NCBI RefSeq assembly: GCF_900168015.1
Contig: NZ_FUYR01000002.1
Coordinates: forward strand, 248,001 to 312,000
Source of the DNA: Daejeonella lutea
GTDB taxonomy: Bacteria > Bacteroidota > Bacteroidia > Sphingobacteriales > Sphingobacteriaceae
Direction of reading: 5' to 3'
DNA length: 64,000 nt
Positions within the stretch are counted from its first letter, which is position 1. Each line of letters opens with the position of its first letter. Shown piece by piece: positions 17,296 to 26,565 of this stretch. Under the pieces are notes generated by a model. The model made no database searches and was not told the origin of the DNA. It was given only the letters and a program-made list of their open reading frames with translations. Both the position numbers and the translations under genes were made by a program.

Positions 17296-19541
17296 TGAGC
17301 CCAAACATGAAATCCCAATTAACCCAGCAAGACATAAATCGCTACACTATCCGATTCTGGAAATGGATCATCGGAATAATTGCATTTGGAGCTATTTTGA
17401 TCTTCAGTATTGGACTTGGACTATTTGGCAGCCTTCCAGATCTTCGCACCCTTGAAAATCCCAAAAGCAATCAGGCATCGGAAGTTATTTCTGACGATAA
17501 TGTAGTGCTTGGAACATATTACGTACAAAACAGGTCGAATGTGCGATATGATGAGATTTCACCAAATGTGATCAATGCTTTAATTGCCACGGAGGATATA
17601 CGTTTTTACAACCACTCCGGAATTGACTTCAAACGTACATTTACCATTATATTCTACAACCTTATCGGGAAACGACAAGGAGCAAGCACGATAACACAAC
17701 AGCTCGCACTAAATATGTTTTCTGAGGAAGGAAGATCCAAAAGCTTTCTTAAACGGCTGATCCAAAAATCACAGGAGCTCATCGTCGCAGTAAAACTGGA
17801 ACGTCAGTATACCAAGGAAGAAATTCTGACCATGTATCTGAACACAGTCGACTTTGGATCTTATAATACATATGGTATCAAGTCTGCTGCAAGAACCTAT
17901 TTCAGCACCACGCCCGACAAGTTAAAACCTCACCAGGCTGCAATATTGATAGGGATGCTTAAAGGGCCATCCTATTATAATCCACATCGGAATCCGGAAC
18001 GTGCACTGGCCCGCCGGAACACAGTACTTGAGAATATGAATAAAGCCAGCTACATCAGTGACGAAGATTCTGAAAAACTTAAGCAGTTGCCATTGGGGCT
18101 TGCCTTTAATCCTACGGATCATGCAGACGGCTCAGCTGCATATTTTCGCGCAGTACTGAAAAAAGATGTTCAGCAAACACTCGAAGAAAATAGTATTTAC
18201 AAAGCAGACAATACACCTTATGACCTTGACCGGGATGGTTTGAAAATATATACCACGCTGAATTCACGCATGCAGCATTATGCTGAGGAAGCACAGAAAG
18301 AATACATGAAAACCCTGCAGGTGAGCTTTAAGAACTCTTGGAAAGGACGCGATCCTTTTAATTTTAAAGAGGCTAAAGGACTGATCGACCAGGGAATGAA
18401 ACGATCTGACCGGTATAAAGCTCTGAAGGATGAAGGAAAAACTGAAGAAGAGATTCTTGAAGATTTCAGGACACCAGCCAAGATGACTATTTTCAGCTGG
18501 CGGGGAGAAATCGATACCATGATGAAGCCCATCGACTCCATCAAGTATTATAAATTATTACTGCGCAATGCAGTGATGTCAATGGAACCTCAAACGGGTT
18601 ACGTGAGAGCTTGGGTTGGAGGCATTGATTTCAACCATTTTAAATATGATCAGGTCAAAGTCGGAACACGACAGGTTGGATCGACAGCTAAACCGTTTAC
18701 ATACGCTGTGGCAATTGGAAACGGAGGGTTCTCTCCTTGCTTTATGGTTGATAATCTTCCGGTGAGTATTGATGCAGGTGATGGCACTTCTTATACGCCA
18801 AGAGCATACAGATCACTGCCCGGGCCACTAACTTTGAAAAAGGCACTCGCACATTCTCAGAATAATTCAACAATGTTCCTGATGAAACAAGTCGGTGCCA
18901 CGGCAGTTTCAACTCTTGCTAAAAATATGGGCGTTCCAAACGTGCCCGCTGTCCCGTCCATTGCACTTGGTTCTTTCGAGGCCTCGGTATATGATATGGT
19001 TGGGGCGTACTCTGTGTTTGTGAATCATGGAATATGGACTGAACCTATTTATCTGCTTCGCATCGAGGATAAAAATGGTAACGTGATTTATGAGCGTAAA
19101 CCGAGAATTAAAGTGGTCTTGGATGAGCAAACAGCTTATGTAATGACCGATATGTTAAAAGCTGTTGTAAGGGAAGGAACTGGTGTAAGATTGGGGTGGA
19201 AATACAAATTAACTAACCCGATAGGAGGAAAAACTGGTACTACTAATAATAACTCTGATGGATGGTTTATGGGTATCACCCCACAGCTGGTAACGGGTGT
19301 CTGGACAGGTGCTGAAGATAGAGCAATACATTTTTCTTCAACCGACTTTGGGGAGGGTGCAAATACAGCGCTTCCGATTTTCGGTATATATATGCAGAAA
19401 GTTTATGCCGACCAAACCCTCAGGTATACCAAAGGTGATTTCCCTCTTCCAAAAGGAGGTGTAACTACAACTTTGGATTGTGGAGCATATTCTAAACAAC
19501 AATCTGTAGAGACTGAACTAGACAAGAAGCTTGGATTTTAA
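17295..19541 (+). CDS. Class A penicillin-binding protein (transglycosylase/transpeptidase)
   Basis: Bifunctional peptidoglycan synthase of the PBP1A type. There is a cytoplasmic tail, one membrane helix at about residues 24-45, and a GT51 glycosyltransferase domain with the catalytic E100 (ATEDIRFYNH) and GASTITQQL at 129-137. The transpeptidase domain has S463-TAK, S521-QN and K646-TGT, all three active-site motifs. At 748 residues it is full length. It is translationally coupled to porW. A short spacer of repeat DNA separates it from uvrC. Confidence 0.94.
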   Translation: MSPNMKSQLTQQDINRYTIRFWKWIIGIIAFGAILIFSIGLGLFGSLPDLRTLENPKSNQASEVISDDNVVLGTYYVQNRSNVRYDEISPNVINALIATEDIRFYNHSGIDFKRTFTIIFYNLIGKRQGASTITQQLALNMFSEEGRSKSFLKRLIQKSQELIVAVKLERQYTKEEILTMYLNTVDFGSYNTYGIKSAARTYFSTTPDKLKPHQAAILIGMLKGPSYYNPHRNPERALARRNTVLENMNKASYISDEDSEKLKQLPLGLAFNPTDHADGSAAYFRAVLKKDVQQTLEENSIYKADNTPYDLDRDGLKIYTTLNSRMQHYAEEAQKEYMKTLQVSFKNSWKGRDPFNFKEAKGLIDQGMKRSDRYKALKDEGKTEEEILEDFRTPAKMTIFSWRGEIDTMMKPIDSIKYYKLLLRNAVMSMEPQTGYVRAWVGGIDFNHFKYDQVKVGTRQVGSTAKPFTYAVAIGNGGFSPCFMVDNLPVSIDAGDGTSYTPRAYRSLPGPLTLKKALAHSQNNSTMFLMKQVGATAVSTLAKNMGVPNVPAVPSIALGSFEASVYDMVGAYSVFVNHGIWTEPIYLLRIEDKNGNVIYERKPRIKVVLDEQTAYVMTDMLKAVVREGTGVRLGWKYKLTNPIGGKTGTTNNNSDGWFMGITPQLVTGVWTGAEDRAIHFSSTDFGEGANTALPIFGIYMQKVYADQTLRYTKGDFPLPKGGVTTTLDCGAYSKQQSVETELDKKLGF

Positions 19542-19554
19542 AAGTGTAGCTGAA

Positions 19555-19699
19555 GGGATTGCCGCGCTTCGCTCGCATTGACAGGCGGCTCGCAAAGAAC
19601 AGAAATCGTAAATTTTCATTTAACTTGTCCTTGCGTGAACGCCCTACCGGACGGTAAGGAAGGTACGACGAAGCCTGCCTGCGGCAGGCAGGCAATCTG
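19555..19699. repeat. Intergenic palindromic repeat element
   Basis: The stretch begins GGATTGCCGCGCTTCGCTCGC and ends with GGCAATCT, near-complementary termini (GGATTGCC against AGATTGCC read on the other strand). Inside are a perfect 21-base palindrome of GCCTGCCTGC/GCAGGCAGGC (19673-19693) and a smaller one, TACCG/CGGTA. It fills almost the whole space between the PBP gene and uvrC, and looks like a small non-coding dispersed repeat. Confidence 0.6.
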
Positions 19700-19712
19700 A
19701 TTATTACTATAA

Positions 19713-21527
19713 ATGGAAAAGTTTGATCACCGTGCGGCTATAAAAAATATCCCCCATAAACCAGGGATCTACCAATTCTGGTCAGAAAGCGATGAATTGA
19801 TTTATATCGGTAAGGCGAAGAATTTAAAAAATCGGGTTACTTCCTATTTCAATAAAGACAATTATCGTATCAACGCTAAAACGCGTGTACTTGTAAGCAA
19901 AATCCGGCGTGTAACGTTCACTATAGTTGATACCGAGATTGATGCCTGGCTGCTTGAGAATAGCCTGATAAAAAAGCATCAGCCTAAATACAACATTCTT
20001 CTTAAAGATGATAAGACCTACCCATGGATTATCATTAAAAATGAGCCATTTCCAAGAATCTTCTGGACGCGGAAAATCATCAAGGATGGCTCTACCTACT
20101 TCGGCCCATATGCGTCTATCAGCATGATGCATACGATATTGGGAATGATTAAGGAAATCTATCCCTTGCGGACCTGTAATCTTCCCCTTACCCAGTCTAA
20201 CATACTCGCAGGAAAATTCCGCGTATGCCTGGAATATCAGATAGGAAATTGCAAAGGACCCTGCCAGGCGTTTCAGACAGATGACGATTACGACCAGAAC
20301 ATATCTGAGATCAAAGATATTCTCAATGGGAAAACAAGTGCTGTAATTAAAAGACTAAAAGGTCAGCTGGACACCTCTGTTGCTGAACTTAATTTCGAGC
20401 TTTCGCACCGTCTAAAGCGAAAGTATGATCTTCTGGATCGCTATCAAAGTAAATCCACGATTGTAAACTCGTCCATTACAGATGTTGATGTTTTCAGCAT
20501 CGCGACAGATGAAAAACATGCATTCGTGAACTACCTGAAAGTTATGAATGGAACGGTCATCCAGACTCAAACTCTGGAAATGAAAAAGCGATTGGACGAG
20601 ACGGATGAAGAGCTCTTAACAATCGCAATTTTTGAGTTCAGAACCCGATTCAACAGTACATCCAGGGAAATCATAGTTCCATTCGACCTCGACCTAAGCG
20701 AATCTGGGATGCGTGTTAACGTTCCAAAACTTGGAGAGAAAAGGAAGTTGCTGGATCTTTCGCAAAAGAATGTGATGTTCTTTAAACGTGAAAAACTCGA
20801 ACAGTATGAAAAGCTTAATCCGGAGTTACGAACGGACAGGCTTCTCACCCAGATGATGAAAGACCTACGATTAAACCAACTACCACGGCATATCGAATGC
20901 TTCGATAATTCCAACTTTCAGGGGAAGTTTCCGGTTTCCGCTATCGTGGTGTTTAAAGATGCTAAGCCATCCAAAAAAGATTACCGGCATTTCAACGTAA
21001 AAACCGTAGAAGGCCCTGATGACTTTGCAACGATGGAAGAAGCGGTCTTTAGGAGATATCGAAGAATGCTGGAAGAAGAACAGCCCCTTCCACAGCTTAT
21101 TGTAATAGATGGAGGAAAGGGCCAGCTATCCTCAGCGATGAAAAGTCTAAAAACACTTGGAATTGAAACGCAGGTAACGATTATAGGTATCGCCAAAAAG
21201 CTGGAAGAAATTTATTATCCCGGTGATCAATATCCCATGTATCTGGATAAAAAATCAGAGACGCTGAAGATCATACAGCAGCTCAGGGATGAAGCCCATC
21301 GTTTTGGAATTACGTTCCACAGAAGCAAAAGAAATAAAGCTACACTGGCTACAGAATTGGAAAATATCCCGGGTGTCGGGCGGACTACTGCTGACAAATT
21401 GTTGCGGCATTTTAAGTCTGTAAAGAAGATTAAAGAAGCGAGCCAGGAAGAGTTGAGCGAGGTGGTGAATAAAAGCCAACTGTCAGCCTTAAAGAATTAC
21501 TTCAAAAACGAAAAGCCCCGGATCTAA
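19713..21527 (+). CDS. uvrC: UvrABC excinuclease subunit C
   Basis: UvrC makes the two incisions around a DNA lesion in nucleotide excision repair. The 604-residue protein has the GIY-YIG nuclease at residues 15-95 (GIYQFWSESDELIYIGKAKNLKNRV) and the C-terminal RNase H-like nuclease (ECFDNSNFQGKFPVSAIVVF, VIDGGKGQLSSA). It ends with two helix-hairpin-helix motifs (LENIPGVGRTTADKLLRHF). A UvrB-contact helix is expected between them near residue 215. Its stop codon lies in the loop of a terminator hairpin. Confidence 0.96.
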   Translation: MEKFDHRAAIKNIPHKPGIYQFWSESDELIYIGKAKNLKNRVTSYFNKDNYRINAKTRVLVSKIRRVTFTIVDTEIDAWLLENSLIKKHQPKYNILLKDDKTYPWIIIKNEPFPRIFWTRKIIKDGSTYFGPYASISMMHTILGMIKEIYPLRTCNLPLTQSNILAGKFRVCLEYQIGNCKGPCQAFQTDDDYDQNISEIKDILNGKTSAVIKRLKGQLDTSVAELNFELSHRLKRKYDLLDRYQSKSTIVNSSITDVDVFSIATDEKHAFVNYLKVMNGTVIQTQTLEMKKRLDETDEELLTIAIFEFRTRFNSTSREIIVPFDLDLSESGMRVNVPKLGEKRKLLDLSQKNVMFFKREKLEQYEKLNPELRTDRLLTQMMKDLRLNQLPRHIECFDNSNFQGKFPVSAIVVFKDAKPSKKDYRHFNVKTVEGPDDFATMEEAVFRRYRRMLEEEQPLPQLIVIDGGKGQLSSAMKSLKTLGIETQVTIIGIAKKLEEIYYPGDQYPMYLDKKSETLKIIQQLRDEAHRFGITFHRSKRNKATLATELENIPGVGRTTADKLLRHFKSVKKIKEASQEELSEVVNKSQLSALKNYFKNEKPRI

Positions 21528-21536
21528 TCCGGGGCT
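21502..21536. terminator. Bidirectional terminator between uvrC and gldN
   Basis: AGCCCCGGAT and ATCCGGGGCT form a perfect 10-bp stem with a 3-base loop (21514-21536). The uvrC TAA sits at the loop, at 21525-21527. On the minus strand the stem is followed by TTTTCGTTTTT, making a strong terminator for gldKLMN. On the plus strand the tail is only TAATATTAT. Confidence 0.8.
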
Positions 21537-21578
21537 TAATATTATATCGTTTCGAACTCAGAATCTGTTGTCAGACCG

Positions 21579-22445
21579 CTAATACGACCAAAGGTCGTGT
21601 TCGAAGTTCATTAATTCCTTTTTTACCCTATCCGATTCATGTAGCTTATCGATACCGATTGCATAATCTTTAATTCGCAGATCTTCAGGATTTGATTCTT
21701 TTACAATGTAACTGGAGAAAATTCGCTTCATAAATACATCGTCATAACTTAACCCGGTGGCATCGTTGTCTCTGTTCATTACAGCTTTCGTTACCAGTAA
21801 GTGACGGGCTTCCGGGAAATAGATCCAGAATGCCGGCTGCTCATCGAATGATTGCCCTGCTGCCTGAATTTTAATCATCGGTGCTATACCGATAATCCTC
21901 GGTTCAAAAACTGAACGTTGTTTATCAAAGATCCAATCCTCTTTTATTCTGAACTTGATGATACTGTCAGGATTAAATTCGCCAGGCTTTACAGTTGTTC
22001 CTGTTTGATTACCATCTGTGTCGAATACCGGTACCAGCACGCTATCAGCGAATGTTCCCATTGCTTGTTCAGGAGTGAGTACTGATGAAAATTCATCTCC
22101 GTTTACATCATCCTTGGTCGCAGTTGCACTGTATGCAGTAAGCTCACCTTCCGCAATTGCATCTGTTAAGATGGTTATCAACCTGGCCTTCGGCGAAGCA
22201 AAAATCATATTAACCTTTTCCCTTAGGTCAATTTCACGCCAAACACGCTTGCTGAACATTACATCCGACTCACGAAGACTAGCATATGGCGATACCTTTG
22301 CACTTAAAATGTTCTTTTTCTCATAATACCCATCAAGTGGTTTTTGAGCTCTCTGCGGCACTGTGTCATTATTCAAATTCGGCAACTGGGCAAAAGCCTG
22401 AACACTGCCGGCAAAAAGAATAAGAGCTAAAATTATCTTCTTCAT
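21579..22445 (-). CDS. gldN: Type IX secretion protein GldN (PorN)
   Basis: GldN is a periplasmic protein that forms a ring complex with the lipoprotein GldK under the outer membrane. The 288-residue protein has a signal peptide (MKKIILALILFAGSVQAFAQ) and the family patterns DVMFSKRVWREIDLREKVN, FSSVLTPEQAMG and FWIYFPEARHLLVTKAV. The reading frame extends two codons further to a TTG, but the ATG at 22445 fits the signal peptide. It begins six bases after the gldM stop and is the last gene of gldKLMN. Confidence 0.93.
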   Translation of the reverse strand: MKKIILALILFAGSVQAFAQLPNLNNDTVPQRAQKPLDGYYEKKNILSAKVSPYASLRESDVMFSKRVWREIDLREKVNMIFASPKARLITILTDAIAEGELTAYSATATKDDVNGDEFSSVLTPEQAMGTFADSVLVPVFDTDGNQTGTTVKPGEFNPDSIIKFRIKEDWIFDKQRSVFEPRIIGIAPMIKIQAAGQSFDEQPAFWIYFPEARHLLVTKAVMNRDNDATGLSYDDVFMKRIFSSYIVKESNPEDLRIKDYAIGIDKLHESDRVKKELMNFEHDLWSY

Positions 22446-22451
22446 AACCAA

Positions 22452-23981
22452 TTAATTTGCTTTAAATACCATTCCAGGAATGGCTCGCTGAGTTCCATCA
22501 GGTCCTACCGCAACTATATCATCAAATATCACCCTTGTACCCGGCGTTACCGCAGCAACAGCTGCCTGCATCTGACTACTGAATGAACCACCATTAGCCT
22601 GTAAAACAACCGCATCTGCACGAGGTTTAGCTATAACCATGCTAAAGCGAGTTACACGGAATTTTGCATCGAAATCAAAGTTTTCAAGAATGGCAAATAT
22701 AGAGTTCTGTGATTTGATGACCACTGAACTTAATGCTCCGCCAGTTTTCCCGGCGAACTTTGCGATCGGGTCAGGAATTCTTTTGACACGGAATTGTGTA
22801 CTTCCGACATTTTGAGTTTTACCTCCAATATTGGCTGATACGTTCACTGTAGCAGAACCCGGGCTATTTACAGTTACGGTATATTTGCCTGCAGAACCGG
22901 AAATACTTCCTCCTGTCATGGAAACCGCCAAACTTTCCTTAGGAATTCCCGGTGCTGAAACAGAAACAGGATTTGGTACGCCAATGTAAAACACATTCAT
23001 CTTATCGGGCGAAACAACCGCCGATGGACGAGCTACCTGATATTTTTGAATTGGGGTAGTATAGGTTTTTATTGAGCCGTCTGTTTGCTTAACACGAACT
23101 ACACCAGACCAGCTGAAAATTCCCTCCTTACTTGTATTAACAGTATAAGTCCCTTTTCCATCTTTGATTGCAAGTCGTGAACCACCAACAGTAATATCAG
23201 GGCTTGATTTAGAATCAGATGCCGTTAAAAATACTTCTGCTGTGTAAGGCTGTCCCTGAATCAGATAAGAAGTAGGTGCTACTGCAACTGCAGAAAATTG
23301 GTCAAGGTTCACAACAGCCTGATCCATCTTTCCAAGAATCCTTTTAACAATCTCAGATTCTGCATTCTTAGTATCGGCCTTGATCTTCGCTAGCGCAGTA
23401 ATGGCCGCAGTTAAGGGAATACCATCACCAAAGTTAGATTGCTCCCATGATCTGTTAACTCCAGCCCGATCCGGGGGATCAACAGCCTGAAGGGAAAAGT
23501 TAATACCTTGACGTTCTTTTTCATCAAGTAACCCAAGCAATTTAGTACGGGTATCGTTTATTTTTTTCTTAAGCACCGCAGCCCGCCCTTGATTTATCAT
23601 CAAACGAGGAGAAATATCCAGGTTATCGCGAGCGCTGATGTCACCAGTTGCTTCATTAATACCACCTCCTTCTTTAAGAAAAAGTTTCTGAAGGTCATCA
23701 ACATAAGTATTGAGTTCGTTAAGGTATCCGCTAGCTTGTTTCGCCTTGTCGTAAATTGGCTTAGCTCTAGCAGGCTCTTCCTTTAACTTGGTTGCCTCAA
23801 AAGAGGCATATGTCGCTTCAACACCACTCTGAACATTCTGAGTCGACGTGTTAAGACTATCTGTTAAGTTTTTAAAAGCCTCTAAGATCGAATCACTGAC
23901 ATTCAATGCTACCAAACCGAGCAGCACCAGGTACAGTATTCCGATCATTTTCTGCCTTGGGGTTTCTTTACCTCCAGCCAT
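22452..23981 (-). CDS. gldM: Type IX secretion motor protein GldM (PorM)
   Basis: GldM is the inner-membrane-anchored rod of the type IX motor; its periplasmic part reaches the GldKN ring. It is 509 residues: a conserved N-terminus (MAGGKETPRQKMIGILYLVLLGLVALNV) with one membrane helix, a helical D1 domain to about residue 225, then Ig-like beta domains with threonine/serine/glycine-rich sequence. The last part (ILENFDFDAKFRVTRFSM) is the conserved C-terminal domain. It lies between gldL and gldN. Confidence 0.95.
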   Translation of the reverse strand: MAGGKETPRQKMIGILYLVLLGLVALNVSDSILEAFKNLTDSLNTSTQNVQSGVEATYASFEATKLKEEPARAKPIYDKAKQASGYLNELNTYVDDLQKLFLKEGGGINEATGDISARDNLDISPRLMINQGRAAVLKKKINDTRTKLLGLLDEKERQGINFSLQAVDPPDRAGVNRSWEQSNFGDGIPLTAAITALAKIKADTKNAESEIVKRILGKMDQAVVNLDQFSAVAVAPTSYLIQGQPYTAEVFLTASDSKSSPDITVGGSRLAIKDGKGTYTVNTSKEGIFSWSGVVRVKQTDGSIKTYTTPIQKYQVARPSAVVSPDKMNVFYIGVPNPVSVSAPGIPKESLAVSMTGGSISGSAGKYTVTVNSPGSATVNVSANIGGKTQNVGSTQFRVKRIPDPIAKFAGKTGGALSSVVIKSQNSIFAILENFDFDAKFRVTRFSMVIAKPRADAVVLQANGGSFSSQMQAAVAAVTPGTRVIFDDIVAVGPDGTQRAIPGMVFKAN

Positions 23982-24026
23982 GCATTTCTAGTTAAAAATT
24001 GTACGAATAAAATTATTTATTAAGCA

Positions 24027-24827
24027 TTAGCCGCGTGGCTGATTCATAGCTGACAACATATTGCCATATATAGAATTCAGTGACGCCAAATTCTTGGCTA
24101 ATTTCCCAACTTCTTCCTTGAATTGCTTGGAATCTTCCATTGATTCATTGAAGTTTTGCATGGTTAGAGAAAGATTTGAATAGAACTTATTCATTGATTT
24201 TAAATGAGCACTGGAATCCTGAAGCTCCAACTCATATACAGCATTTAATGCCGAAATATTTTTAGCCAATGCATTAACCTGATCGTGGTACGCTTTAGAG
24301 TCAATTCCAGTATCTGCCATTTCTCTCAAGCTTGAAGTTGCCTTATCGAAAGCAGAATTTAGATTATCAAAACTACCTGAAGCAGTCTTTACTTTAGCAG
24401 TAAATTCGCTGGTTGCACTTGCAGAATCTGCGACGTTGGATATAGCGGAAACTTTATCCCCAAATGTACGAAGTCCTGTACCAAGGCTTTCAATCAGATC
24501 AGGTCCGATCTTTGCATCCGACAACATCTTGTCCAACGCGGCAGTAGAATTCGGTGATGAAGACGTCTGAAATGAGGACGATGTTGGAAGCTCTCCCTTG
24601 TAATCCGGATCAAGCTCTGGATACACCCTGGTCCAGTCAGTTTCTGTAGTCTCTGCCTGGAAACCTAATGCGAAAAACAGCAATGCTTCTGTAATCAAGC
24701 CGGCAGCAATCATCATCTCACCACCCTTCCAGTGAAGGATTTTGAACATCAGACCGACGATTACAACTGAAGCACCCCATGATATCAGAGTGTTAATACC
24801 AAATTTGAATTTTTTCTTTTGAGCCAT
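24027..24827 (-). CDS. gldL: Type IX secretion motor protein GldL (PorL)
   Basis: GldL forms the inner-membrane stator of the rotary motor with GldM and uses the proton gradient. It has 266 residues. Two membrane helices lie near the start (INTLISWGASVVIVGLMFKILHW and MMIAAGLITEALLFFALGF). A glutamate in helix 2 (ITEALLFF) is at the place of the proposed proton-binding residue. A long cytoplasmic coiled-coil-like tail follows. It lies 35 bases after gldK. Confidence 0.95.
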   Translation of the reverse strand: MAQKKKFKFGINTLISWGASVVIVGLMFKILHWKGGEMMIAAGLITEALLFFALGFQAETTETDWTRVYPELDPDYKGELPTSSSFQTSSSPNSTAALDKMLSDAKIGPDLIESLGTGLRTFGDKVSAISNVADSASATSEFTAKVKTASGSFDNLNSAFDKATSSLREMADTGIDSKAYHDQVNALAKNISALNAVYELELQDSSAHLKSMNKFYSNLSLTMQNFNESMEDSKQFKEEVGKLAKNLASLNSIYGNMLSAMNQPRG

Positions 24828-24862
24828 AACGGATATACGAATTATAAATAGAAGTTATTTTT

Positions 24863-26182
24863 TTAGATTTTGTCTTTAATGTCGCGTCCCTGATATTTTG
24901 TAATGCAACGGAAACCGACATAAGATTTTGAGGTGTCCTGGAATTCAAATTGGCGGGCAGAATTTTGCAGGAAGTAACCGATATCTTTCCACGATCCACC
25001 ACGAACCACTTTACGTTTTAACACTTCGGGATCTTCCGGGCGTGCTTCGTAGCTAAAAGTTGGGTTCATATCATGAGTGAAAGTAGAAGCTGATTCATCA
25101 AAAGCTGAGGACGTCCATTCTGAAACATTACCAGCCATGTTATACAAACCGTAGTCGTTCGGATAATAAGATTTGACATTTACAGTGAAAGGTCCCCCAT
25201 CATCAATATAGTTACCACGGCCTGGCTTAAAGTTCGCCATCAGACAACCTTTAGCGTTCCGGATGTATGGTCCGCCCCATGGGTAACTGGTACCCACACG
25301 ACCGCCTCGTGCTGCGTATTCAAATTCGGCTTCAGTAGGCAATTCGTAGTCTGCTCTCTTAGGCAAACGGCGACTTTCTTTGTATGATTCGTTAAAACGT
25401 GTGCGCCAAACTGTAAATGCCCGGGCTTGTCTCCAGTTAACACCAACGACTGGATAATTTGCAAATGCCGGGTGTGAAAAATATCCCTTAACCATTGGCT
25501 CATTCTGCGCGTAAGCAAAGTCAGATAACCAAACAAGTGTATCGGGATAAATCCCTACAGTATCTCTAAGAATAAAGTCAGACCTCTTGGCATCCTTATT
25601 AAATCTGCTGTTCGAAGCTTCACGCAATCTCATGATTGCAAAATTGTACTTCAAAAGCCGAACGTCAAGCTCATTACGGTCAAAAACCCGGTCTTCACCC
25701 TGATAGTACATCGCCTGTAACTTAGCGGCATTTGCACTTGCTTTTCCTTTTCCTCCCCAAAGTGCACTGCCATTACCAACCTTCTTCCAGTTGATGAATT
25801 TCTTGCCGGCATCATTTGGGTCCTGCTTCTTAGGTTGTATGAAATATTGAGGATCGTCTGATAAGTACGTTGTGATAGCAATTGAGTCCCGAACCCAATT
25901 CACGAATTGACGATATTCACTATTGGTGATTTCGGTTTCATCCATGTAAAAGGCCTGAACTGTTACTTGCTTATTTTGTGAAATTTGAGCGTAGGTTACG
26001 TCCTGGTCAGTTTGGCCCATAATGAAAGTCCCGGCAGGAATATACACCATCCCGTAAGGAACTTCGTTGTTTTTAAACTTTTTGCTTGAAACCCCAACCA
26101 GCTCACCGCCACCCCCACCTTTACCACAGCCCGTGCCTAAAACCGCCAGTGCTGCAAGAGCGATAAAGTATAATTTTCTCAT
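24863..26182 (-). CDS. gldK: Type IX secretion lipoprotein GldK (PorK)
   Basis: GldK is the outer-membrane lipoprotein that forms a ring with GldN. The signal peptide ends VLGTGC (Cys19), followed by a glycine run. The body is a formylglycine-generating-enzyme-like (SUMF1) domain: GMVYIPAGTFIMGQTD, MDETEITNSEYRQFV, LPTEAEFEYAARGG, YPWGG, NVSEWTSSAF and RGGSWKD. The catalytic cysteines of true enzymes are not evident, as is usual in GldK. At 439 residues it is full length. It is first in the operon; no porP lies upstream. Confidence 0.94.
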   Translation of the reverse strand: MRKLYFIALAALAVLGTGCGKGGGGGELVGVSSKKFKNNEVPYGMVYIPAGTFIMGQTDQDVTYAQISQNKQVTVQAFYMDETEITNSEYRQFVNWVRDSIAITTYLSDDPQYFIQPKKQDPNDAGKKFINWKKVGNGSALWGGKGKASANAAKLQAMYYQGEDRVFDRNELDVRLLKYNFAIMRLREASNSRFNKDAKRSDFILRDTVGIYPDTLVWLSDFAYAQNEPMVKGYFSHPAFANYPVVGVNWRQARAFTVWRTRFNESYKESRRLPKRADYELPTEAEFEYAARGGRVGTSYPWGGPYIRNAKGCLMANFKPGRGNYIDDGGPFTVNVKSYYPNDYGLYNMAGNVSEWTSSAFDESASTFTHDMNPTFSYEARPEDPEVLKRKVVRGGSWKDIGYFLQNSARQFEFQDTSKSYVGFRCITKYQGRDIKDKI

Positions 26183-26565
26183 TTTTTATCTAATTGTTTT
26201 TATTGGTAATTGTGCCCGCACGCTCATATATCACAACAATCCCGTAAGCGTGAGACCGTGTGCACCAGTTTTACATCCAACCAGGTTCACAATTTTCACA
26301 GGGAAAAATTAACCCGAATATAATAAAAAAGTACACAATAAAGATACACAAACTAATTCCTCAGCCCTTAACCGCCTCATTCTCACGCATAAAAGTACGA
26401 ACTTCGGCAGTTTTAGACGATATAGAACGCTAAAATACATCACGTATTTTGTTCTACCTAAAATATTTCTTTGATACGGTTTTTGAGATATAAAGGTTGC
26501 TGAAAATATTAATCACCCAATAACTTTATTCACGTTCTTACTATGTACGAAAAAAAAGGGCTTTG
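26183..26565. other. 383-base non-coding gap upstream of gldK
   Basis: No gene was seen. The gap should hold the gldK promoter, but no exact TAnnTTTG was found on the minus strand. It contains a 34-base inverted repeat (26423-26456) and runs of A/T. A 44-codon frame starting at 26543 on the plus strand overlaps hemD antisense and is not credited. Confidence 0.6.
26423..26456. repeat. 34-base interrupted inverted repeat upstream of gldKLMN
   Basis: TAGAAC, a 3-base bulge GCT, then AAAATAC pair with GTATTTT and GTTCTA around a 5-base centre (ATCAC), giving 13 paired positions. No T run follows on either strand, so it is more like an operator or structured leader than a terminator. It lies 241 bases before the gldK start. 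Confidence 0.5.
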
